9,533 nucleotides of DNA, taken from positions 1 through 9,533 of the forward strand of contig JAGWAQ010000055.1 in assembly GCA_021296375.1 (NCBI GenBank), given 5' to 3'. The position numbers were made by a program, and so were the translations under genes. Positions within the stretch are counted from its first letter, which is position 1; the number at the start of each line of letters is the position of its first letter. Shown in pieces: positions 1 through 3,714 of this stretch. Source of the stretch: Alphaproteobacteria bacterium (GTDB lineage: Bacteria; Pseudomonadota; Alphaproteobacteria; Puniceispirillales; UBA1172). The notes beneath the pieces are model-generated. The model was not told the DNA's origin and made no database searches. It was given only the letters and a program-made list of their open reading frames with translations.

Positions 1-227
1 AGCAGCGCGCCGAGCAAGCCTTGTTCCGCCTCAAGCTTATGGCGCATGGCTTTAACGGAAGACGACGCGGCGCCGGTTTCTGTTGCGCCGGTTTCCATTA
101 CGCCGGTTTCCGCCGCCGCTGTCGGCAAGGTGACGATGTTCTCATCCGCCGCGGGTGGCGCGCCTTCAGGCGGCATATCCTCAGCCGAGGGGAGGGGCGG
201 TTCAGGTGTGGTGTCGTTATCAGCCAT
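1..227 (-). CDS. dnaB: Replicative DNA helicase DnaB, N-terminal fragment (cut by left window edge)
   Basis: DnaB is the hexameric ATP-dependent helicase that unwinds DNA at the replication fork. Only the first 75 codons are in the window. Residues 59-75 (VKAMRHKLEAEQGLLGAL) match the start of the DnaB N-terminal domain, compare the IEAEQ..LG motif of E. coli DnaB. Residues 1-58 are a Pro/Ala/Glu-rich, probably disordered leader with a repeated ETG motif, roughly twice the length of the leader in E. coli. The start at 227 is fixed on the upstream side by an in-frame TAA at 239-237. No clear Shine-Dalgarno sequence precedes it. Met18, Met44 and Met61 are in-frame alternatives, and Met18 has a GAGG just before it. 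The neighbourhood rpsF-rpsR-rplI-dnaB is a widespread bacterial order and supports the call. An intrinsic terminator between rplI and dnaB suggests dnaB has its own promoter. The helicase domain lies outside the window. Confidence 0.85.
   Translation of the reverse strand, partial: MADNDTTPEPPLPSAEDMPPEGAPPAADENIVTLPTAAAETGVMETGATETGAASSSVKAMRHKLEAEQGLLGAL
71..115 (-). repeat. 15-bp tandem repeat, 3 units, inside the dnaB leader
   Basis: The 10-mer CGCCGGTTTC (plus strand) occurs at 71-80, 86-95 and 101-110, a strict 15-bp period with diverged 5-bp linkers. In the dnaB reading frame each unit encodes a five-residue step containing Glu-Thr-Gly. The period is a multiple of three, so unit gain or loss would keep the frame. 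It lies in the low-complexity N-terminal leader, not in the folded helicase domain. Confidence 0.75.
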
Positions 228-233
228 GGGAAT

Positions 234-262
234 ATTTTAGGCATCAGGGCATAAAAAAACCA
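234..262 (-). promoter_or_regulatory. Weak candidate dnaB promoter (possible leaderless start)
   Basis: On the minus strand TAAAAT (239-234) matches five of six positions of a -10 hexamer, with only six bases between it and the dnaB ATG at 227. That spacing would put the transcription start at or next to the initiation codon, which would fit the missing Shine-Dalgarno sequence. The region 17 bp upstream (TGGTTT, 262-257) is a poor -35 match and overlaps the terminator stem of the previous operon. This is inference from base pattern only; a promoter further upstream reading through the terminator is the alternative. Confidence 0.25.
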
Positions 263-281
263 CGCCAGAATACGTGGTTTT
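253..281 (-). terminator. Intrinsic terminator after rpsF-rpsR-rplI
   Basis: On the minus strand a 9-bp stem (AAAACCACG / CGTGGTTTT, plus-strand arms 256-264 and 273-281) with an 8-nt loop is followed directly by seven T residues (259-253). This is the standard rho-independent layout for leftward transcription. It lies between the rplI stop (343) and the dnaB start (227), so it should end the ribosomal protein operon before dnaB. In the rightward direction the T tract is interrupted, so it is weaker that way. Confidence 0.8.
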
Positions 282-293
282 GATGTTTTTTTC

Positions 294-302
294 TGTGGAT
301 AA
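294..302 (-). promoter_or_regulatory. Consensus DnaA box upstream of dnaB
   Basis: The minus strand reads TTATCCACA, an exact match to the strongest form of the DnaA-box consensus TTATNCACA. It lies 67 bp upstream of the dnaB start, in intergenic DNA between rplI and dnaB. No cluster of further perfect boxes or AT-rich unwinding region is visible nearby, so this is not an origin. It may be a regulatory or titration site for DnaA at dnaB. A nine-base match can also occur by chance in a genome. Confidence 0.5.
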
Positions 303-336
303 CGGGGATAACCGATGGTGATCGGCTATCCCCGTT
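301..336 (-). other. Strong 16-bp hairpin just after the rplI stop
   Basis: Arms AACGGGGATA (301-310) and TATCCCCGTT (327-336) are perfect inverted repeats. The stem continues inward through CCGAT (312-316) and ATCGG (321-325) around a 4-nt loop. Read as leftward RNA, the position between the two blocks (311/326) is a G-U wobble, giving a continuous 16-bp stem; read rightward it is an A-C mismatch. The structure therefore suits the rplI transcript. It begins 6 nt after the rplI stop codon. No T tract follows, so it is more likely a 3' mRNA-stabilising or pausing hairpin upstream of the U-tract terminator than a terminator itself. Confidence 0.65.
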
Positions 337-342
337 TGAAAT

Positions 343-1023
343 TTAGTCTTCGGCCTGCTCTTCAGCGGCAGCCTCTTCAGCCGGGGCCTCTTCCGCAACA
401 GCTTCTTCAGCCGGGGCTTCTTCCACAGGGGCGTCATCCCCGCCGGTCATGTCCTCGTCATCCTGGGCGGCAACACGGGTGGCGGCTTCCGCAGCGGCGG
501 CAGCAGCTTCTTCGCGTTCACGTTCAGCAATGTCGGAAATGATGGCGCGACCAAGGCGAGTCTGTTCCGCCGCTTCGTCAGCAGAACGGGCAATGTTGAT
601 GGTGATCTCAACCGCAACTTCAGGGTGGAGAACAACACGAACAGGGAACAGGCCAAGTGTCTTGATGGCGTTGTTCAGGTCAACCTGGGTCTTGGTGATG
701 GTGTAGCCGGCTTCGGTTGTGGCTATCGCAATGTCACGGCTGGATGCGGAACCATAAAGCTGGCCCATTTCAGACGCGGCACGGATCAGCGTAACGCTCA
801 ACCCTTCCATCTTGGCGGCAACCTTTTCGGCTTCGCCTTTTTTGGCGAGGTTATCGGCTTCGAGCTGGGCGCGTTCAGCGTCAAACTTTTCGCGGTTGGC
901 GGCGGTGGCGCGGATGGCCTTGCCTTTTGGCAGGAGGAAGTTGCGGGCATAACCGGGCTTTACGGTGACAAGGTCACCCATCTGGCCGAGGTTTTCCACG
1001 CGTTCAAGAAGAATGATTTCCAT
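343..1023 (-). CDS. rplI: Large-subunit ribosomal protein L9 with long acidic C-terminal tail
   Basis: L9 binds 23S rRNA at the base of the L1 stalk and helps maintain reading frame. The N-terminal rRNA-binding domain carries the L9 signature at residues 13-36 (GQMGDLVTVKPGYARNFLLP and the following Lys/Gly). The helical linker spans roughly 40-75 and the C-terminal domain roughly 78-145. At 226 residues it is about 75 longer than the E. coli protein. The excess is an Ala-rich helix-prone stretch (about 165-187) followed by an acidic tail (188-226) built from repeated EEAPAEEA units. Extended L9 tails are familiar in alphaproteobacteria, but this one is highly repetitive. The start at 1023 has a good GGGAG site eight bases upstream, overlapping the rpsR stop region. 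It is the last gene of the rpsF-rpsR-rplI unit. Confidence 0.95.
   Translation of the reverse strand: MEIILLERVENLGQMGDLVTVKPGYARNFLLPKGKAIRATAANREKFDAERAQLEADNLAKKGEAEKVAAKMEGLSVTLIRAASEMGQLYGSASSRDIAIATTEAGYTITKTQVDLNNAIKTLGLFPVRVVLHPEVAVEITINIARSADEAAEQTRLGRAIISDIAEREREEAAAAAAEAATRVAAQDDEDMTGGDDAPVEEAPAEEAVAEEAPAEEAAAEEQAED
371..424 (-). repeat. 30-bp imperfect direct repeat in the rplI tail
   Basis: The segments 371-394 and 401-424 are near-identical (22 of 24 positions), a 30-bp period. They encode two EEAPAEEA blocks of the L9 acidic tail. The changes I see are C/T differences that keep Glu and Ala codons, so selection for composition, or recent duplication, is plausible. Confidence 0.7.
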
Positions 1024-1035
1024 GGATAGAACTCC

Positions 1036-1290
1036 CTAGCTCAATACATATGGCATCAGCGCCAGGTGACGGGCACGTTTGATGGCAGTGGTCAGTTCAC
1101 GCTGTTTCTTGGCAGAGACAGCAGAGATACGGCTGGGAACGATCTTGCCGCGTTCGGTGGTGAAACGCTGAAGCAGTTTGACGTCTTTGTAGTCAATCTT
1201 CGGGGCGTTTGGACCTGAGAATGGGCAGGACTTCCGGCGACGACCTTGTGGACGACGAACGGAGGCGCGTTTGATTTCAAGCTGTGCCAT
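1036..1290 (-). CDS. rpsR: Small-subunit ribosomal protein S18
   Basis: S18 sits on the 30S platform as a heterodimer with S6, contacting 16S rRNA. The 84-residue product matches the family's usual size of about 75-90. The S18 core is visible: a basic N-terminus (VRRPQGRRRKSCPFSG, 11-26), the IDYKDVKLLQRF block (32-43), then GKIVPSRISAVSAKKQREL and AIKRARHLALMPY near the C-terminus. A single cysteine (Cys22) is present, so no complete zinc-binding set. The start at 1290 is supported by AAGGAG (1305-1300) nine bases upstream, overlapping the rpsF stop codon. It is separated by 6 bp from rpsF and 12 bp from rplI, so co-transcription and coupled translation are likely. Confidence 0.97.
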   Translation of the reverse strand: MAQLEIKRASVRRPQGRRRKSCPFSGPNAPKIDYKDVKLLQRFTTERGKIVPSRISAVSAKKQRELTTAIKRARHLALMPYVLS

Positions 1291-1296
1291 GTCGCG

Positions 1297-1683
1297 TTAC
1301 TCCTTAGGTTCAGCGGCTGCTTCAGGGGCAGCGGTGTTGTCATCACGGCTCGGGCGGTCTGATTTCGCCTGCATCATGATGGATGGATCTTCATCAACTT
1401 CATCAATGCTGACGGTCAACACACGGATGACGTCTTCATTGAGACCAAGCTTGCGGTCATATTCAGCCATCGTTGCGGCATCCGCTTCGATGTTGAACAG
1501 AATGTAATGGCCCTTCCGGTTCTTCTTGATCCGGTAGGCGAGGGTTTTCAGGCCCCAGTATTCTTGTTTGTGGATTTTGCCGCCACCTTCAGTGATGATG
1601 CCGGTGAATTCTTCACACAGGGCATCAACCTGACCTGTGGAGATATCTTGACGTGCAATAAACACGCTTTCATAGAGACGCAT
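1297..1683 (-). CDS. rpsF: Small-subunit ribosomal protein S6
   Basis: S6 binds S18 and 16S rRNA in the central domain of the 30S subunit. The 128-residue product begins MRLYESVFIARQDIS, typical of S6. The ferredoxin-like core continues through GGGKIHKQEYWGLKTLAYRI (33-52) and KKNRKGHYILFNIEA, ending in EDVIRVLTVSIDE (83-95). A charged, Ala-rich tail (about 100-128) extends past the core. The open frame continues upstream to an ATG at 1950, but those 89 residues bear no resemblance to S6. The start at 1683 has GGGGAG five bases upstream and is the family start. Head gene of the rpsF-rpsR-rplI operon, divergent from nuoA. The leader contains a hairpin next to the ribosome binding site that may mediate feedback by S6:S18. 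Confidence 0.97.
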   Translation of the reverse strand: MRLYESVFIARQDISTGQVDALCEEFTGIITEGGGKIHKQEYWGLKTLAYRIKKNRKGHYILFNIEADAATMAEYDRKLGLNEDVIRVLTVSIDEVDEDPSIMMQAKSDRPSRDDNTAAPEAAAEPKE

Positions 1684-1697
1684 ATCGACTCCCCTTA

Positions 1698-1728
1698 TGG
1701 CTAATCGGGTGGTTGCCCACCCTAGCCA
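1698..1728 (-). promoter_or_regulatory. Bulged hairpin in the rpsF leader, candidate S6:S18 autoregulatory element
   Basis: Read leftward as RNA the order is: TGGCTA (1728-1723), GGGTGG (1722-1717), tetraloop GCAA (1716-1713), CCACCC (1712-1707), bulge GAT (1706-1704), TAGCCA (1703-1698). Both 6-bp stems are perfect, the loop is a GNRA tetraloop, and the only irregularity is a 3-nt bulge on the 3' side. The GGGGAG ribosome binding site of rpsF starts within a few bases of the 3' end. Known from the family: rpsF leaders in several bacterial groups carry a stem with a CCG-containing bulge bound by the S6:S18 complex, imitating their 16S rRNA site. Here a CCG spans the stem-bulge boundary. Binding is inferred, not shown. 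Confidence 0.55.
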
Positions 1729-1767
1729 GTGGATAATCGGATCCAGCTGGCAAGAGGTTAATATAAA

Positions 1768-1787
1768 GGTGGCGTCTTGGTGCCACC
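1768..1787 (-). other. Upstream hairpin in the rpsF leader
   Basis: GGTGGC (plus strand 1768-1773) and GCCACC (1782-1787) form a 6-bp GC-rich stem with an 8-nt loop. In the leftward transcript the stem is followed by TTTATATT, a short T/A-rich stretch. If the promoter at 1801-1828 is real, this is the first structure in the rpsF mRNA leader. The T run is too short for a confident terminator; an attenuation-like role is possible but unsupported. Confidence 0.35.
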
Positions 1788-1800
1788 GAATGTGGGGGGA

Positions 1801-1828
1801 TTTATACAGGTTTTGCGGGGTGATGCAA
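1801..1828 (-). promoter_or_regulatory. Candidate promoter for rpsF-rpsR-rplI
   Basis: On the minus strand TTGCAT (1828-1823) is followed after 16 bp by TATAAA (1806-1801). The -10 matches the sigma-70 consensus at five of six positions, and the -35 keeps the TTG core. Transcription would begin near 1795, giving a leader of about 110 nt before the rpsF start at 1683 that contains both hairpins. It is the best promoter-like pair I find on this strand between rpsF and nuoA. Confidence 0.4.
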
Positions 1829-2025
1829 GCGATAAACCCGTTGTGGCCTGCCTTAAGTTGGGCTCTGGTGCCATCTGTCCTGACCTGCCGCGCTCCAAGG
1901 GGGGCGCCGCGGAGGTATTTATGGCGCGATATTTTGCCACTGAGGGGCAATTTGATCTTGTTTTTAGCGGGGCAAACTGGAATAAAGCACTATCGCTTGG
2001 TCAATACCTTTTATGGGGGATCGTA

Positions 2026-2391
2026 ATGGAAGGTTATTTGCACGAATATCTGCCGATCGCAATTTTCCTTGGCATTGCCGTTGTTTTGTCTGCGGCCTTT
2101 GTTATCGGGTCAGTTCTCGTTGGTGCGCAGCGTCCTGATCCTGAAAAGCTCAGCGCCTATGAGTGCGGTTTTGAAGCTTTCGATGATTCCCGAAGTCGTT
2201 TTGACATCCGGTTTTATCTTGTCGCCATTCTGTTCATTATCTTCGACCTTGAAGTGGCGTTCCTTTTCCCCTGGGCGGTGTCATTGGGGGATACGGGGGC
2301 GTTCGGGTTCGGGTCCATGATGGTGTTCCTCGGGGTGCTGACCGTCGGCTTTATTTACGAATGGAAAAAGGGTGCGCTGGAGTGGGATTAA
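2026..2391 (+). CDS. nuoA: NADH:quinone oxidoreductase subunit A (NuoA)
   Basis: Small membrane subunit of complex I that packs against NuoH near the quinone site; its first loop is mobile during turnover. The 121-residue product has the usual length and three hydrophobic segments: about 9-32, 62-84 and 93-111. The family signatures are present: YECGFE (45-50) and RFDIRFYLVAILFIIFDLE (58-76), which carries the acidic residues conserved in the second helix. The start at 2026 gives the typical MEGYLHEYLPIAIFLG opening, with GGGGGA five bases upstream. The frame is open upstream; an ATG at 1921 with GGAGG five bases before it would add 35 residues that do not look like NuoA and use codons (CTA, TTA, GTA, GCA) uncommon in the neighbouring genes. 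First gene of the nuo operon. Confidence 0.95.
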   Translation: MEGYLHEYLPIAIFLGIAVVLSAAFVIGSVLVGAQRPDPEKLSAYECGFEAFDDSRSRFDIRFYLVAILFIIFDLEVAFLFPWAVSLGDTGAFGFGSMMVFLGVLTVGFIYEWKKGALEWD

Positions 2392-2412
2392 CCGCGGGCG
2401 CCCCCCAAAAGT

Positions 2413-2445
2413 CCACCTGAAGACCACCTGAAGACAACATGAAGA
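2413..2445 (+). repeat. 11-bp tandem repeat, 3 units, in the nuoA-nuoB spacer
   Basis: CCACCTGAAGA occurs exactly at 2413-2423 and 2424-2434, and a degenerate copy CAACATGAAGA at 2435-2445, followed by a partial CCACC at 2446-2450. The array occupies much of the 109-bp gap between nuoA and nuoB, the only long gap in an otherwise compact operon. An odd-centred palindrome GATCTT-G-AAGATC (2451-2463) follows directly. The unit is not a multiple of three, so it does not look like coding duplication. It could be a binding array, slippage debris, or a spacer without function. Confidence 0.8.
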
Positions 2446-2510
2446 CCACCGATCTTGAAGATCAGAGATCACGCAACGCAACTTTGTCGGGATATTTCAA
2501 ATGGGTTTGA
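2439..2510 (+). CDS. Possible 23-residue leader ORF overlapping the nuoB start (doubtful)
   Basis: An ATG created in the degenerate third 11-bp repeat opens a 23-codon frame that ends with TGA at 2508-2510, ten bases into nuoB. Its peptide begins MKTTDLEDQR and ends YFKWV; I recognise no family. A weak GAAG lies seven bases upstream of the ATG. The overlap would allow reinitiation at nuoB, whose own ribosome binding site is weak. There is no conservation evidence available here, and a chance ORF of this size is common. Confidence 0.2.
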   Translation: MKTTDLEDQRSRNATLSGYFKWV

Positions 2511-3046
2511 TCACATCACCACATGGCCAGCCAATTCCTCCGGGCGCCGATCAGGACATGATCCTCAGCGCGGTAGGGGATGAAATCCAGAATCGCGGAT
2601 TTGTTATTGCGCAGGCGGACAAGCTGTTCAACTGGGCGCGTTCAGGCTCGCTCTGGCCGATGACCTTTGGTCTGGCCTGTTGCGCGGTTGAGATGATGCA
2701 TTCCGCCTCCTCGCGTTATGACATGGACCGCTTCGGCATGTTGTTCCGCCCGAGCCCGCGGCAATCTGATGTCATGATTGTGGCCGCCACCCTGACCAAC
2801 AAGATGGCGCCAGCCTTGCGTAAAGTATATGACCAGATGGCGGAACCGCGCTGGGTCTTGTCCATGGGGTCTTGCGCCAATGGCGGCGGCTATTACCACT
2901 ATTCCTACGCCGTGGTGCGCGGCTGTGACCGCATCGTTCCTGTGGATGTATATGTCCCGGGTTGCCCCCCCACCGCCGAAGCGCTGATTTACGGGCTCCT
3001 GCAGCTCCAGAAGAAAATTCGCCGGACTTCAACCATCGCACGTTAG
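2501..3046 (+). CDS. nuoB: NADH:quinone oxidoreductase subunit B (NuoB, N2 cluster)
   Basis: NuoB carries 4Fe-4S cluster N2, the last electron carrier before quinone. The 181-residue product contains the expected ligands: the adjacent pair Cys60-Cys61 (FGLACCAVEMM), Cys125 (SMGSCANGGG) and Cys155 (YVPGCPPTAE). Other family blocks are RYDMDRFGM (72-80), the FRPSPRQSDVMIV region (82-94) and NKMAPALRKVYDQMAEPRWV (100-119). Length is normal for alphaproteobacteria. The start at 2501 is the first ATG after an in-frame TGA at 2456. The ribosome binding site is weak (GGGA eight bases upstream), and a 23-codon ORF overlaps the start. Soluble connecting-module subunit, next to NuoC/D and under NuoH. 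Confidence 0.97.
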   Translation: MGLITSPHGQPIPPGADQDMILSAVGDEIQNRGFVIAQADKLFNWARSGSLWPMTFGLACCAVEMMHSASSRYDMDRFGMLFRPSPRQSDVMIVAATLTNKMAPALRKVYDQMAEPRWVLSMGSCANGGGYYHYSYAVVRGCDRIVPVDVYVPGCPPTAEALIYGLLQLQKKIRRTSTIAR

Positions 3047-3054
3047 ATCTGTTT

Positions 3055-3705
3055 ATGACTGATATGACCACAAGTAATGTTCCGCAGAAAAAAGCGGAAA
3101 TGACCGAAAGCCTCAAGCTTCAGCTGAACACGCTTCTGGGGGCCAAAGTGCTGGCCGTGGACGTTTTCCGGGGGGAGCTGAATTTTACCGTCAACATCAA
3201 TGACATTCCGCAAATCCTGCTGATGCTGCGGGATGAAAATGGCGGCAGCTTCACCCAACTGTCTGAACTGACGGCGGTGGATTACCCCAGCCGCGACAAG
3301 CGTTTTGATGTCATTTACCAATTGCTGAGCGTGACACTGAACCAGCGGATTCGCCTGAAGGCCGAGATTGGTGATGGTGAGGTGGCGCCGTCTGTTTCTC
3401 ATATCTTCACCTCTGCCGAATGGTCGGAACGTGAAGTCTGGGATATGTTTGGCATTTTCTTCAGCGGCCATAATGACCTGCGCCGGTTGCTGACCGATTA
3501 CGGGTTTGAGGGGCATCCCCTGCGCAAGGATTTCCCGCTCACAGGGACCGTGGAAACACGTTATGACGACCAGGAAAAGCGCGTCATTTATGAACCCGTG
3601 ACCTTAACCCAGGAATTCCGTGACTTTGATTACATGAGCCCGTGGGAAGGCGTCCAGACCGCAATGCGTCAGGATGACCCGCAACCGGTTCAGGACGACG
3701 AATAG
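3055..3705 (+). CDS. nuoC: NADH:quinone oxidoreductase subunit C (NuoC, 30-kDa type)
   Basis: Soluble structural subunit of the complex I connecting module that partners with NuoD. The 216-residue product carries the 30-kDa signature: SEREVWDMFGIFFSGHNDLR (124-143) and then GFEGHPLRKDFPLTG (150-164). ELTAVDYPSR (71-80) and RFDVIYQLLS are further family blocks, and the C-terminal part has FRDFDYMSPWEG. NuoC and NuoD are separate genes here, unlike the fused nuoCD of E. coli. The start is uncertain: 3055 lies 8 bp after the nuoB stop without a clear ribosome binding site; Met4 (3064) and Met16 (3100) are in-frame options. Upstream residues from 2962 overlap nuoB and are not NuoC-like. Reinitiation after nuoB translation is likely if 3055 is used. 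Confidence 0.95.
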   Translation: MTDMTTSNVPQKKAEMTESLKLQLNTLLGAKVLAVDVFRGELNFTVNINDIPQILLMLRDENGGSFTQLSELTAVDYPSRDKRFDVIYQLLSVTLNQRIRLKAEIGDGEVAPSVSHIFTSAEWSEREVWDMFGIFFSGHNDLRRLLTDYGFEGHPLRKDFPLTGTVETRYDDQEKRVIYEPVTLTQEFRDFDYMSPWEGVQTAMRQDDPQPVQDDE

Positions 3706-3714
3706 GGGACGACT

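Larger units (their letters stand above)
1684..2025. other. Divergent intergenic region between rpsF and nuoA
   Basis: These 342 bp contain no gene I can support. Leftward they hold a promoter-like pair (1801-1828) and two hairpins in the rpsF leader. Rightward I see only weak promoter-like sequence for nuo: TTGTTT (1958-1963), 17 bp, AATAAA (1981-1986), which would give a nuoA leader of about 35 nt. TTGATC (1952-1957) is a better -35 match but lacks a -10 at the right distance. A near-consensus DnaA box (TTATCCACT on the minus strand, 1736-1728) abuts the rpsF hairpin; it is one mismatch from the consensus and may be chance. GGAGG (1911-1915) followed by ATG at 1921 is an in-frame upstream start option for nuoA. 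Confidence 0.6.

Noticed and set aside
294..336. Possible replication origin near dnaB
   Set aside because: Only one perfect DnaA box is visible, with no cluster of boxes, no AT-rich unwinding repeats, and none of the usual origin neighbours (dnaA, dnaN, parAB, hemE) in the window.
625..1029. 134-codon plus-strand frame opposite rplI
   Set aside because: Antisense to a recognised ribosomal protein gene, with no similarity or supporting ribosome binding site.
1684..1950. 89-residue N-terminal extension of S6 to an ATG at 1950
   Set aside because: The extension is unlike S6 and crosses the candidate promoter and both leader hairpins. The internal start at 1683 has a strong ribosome binding site and the family's N-terminus.
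2413..2445. Short repeats as a CRISPR array
   Set aside because: Units are 11 bp with no spacers between them, and there are no cas genes; this is a simple tandem repeat.
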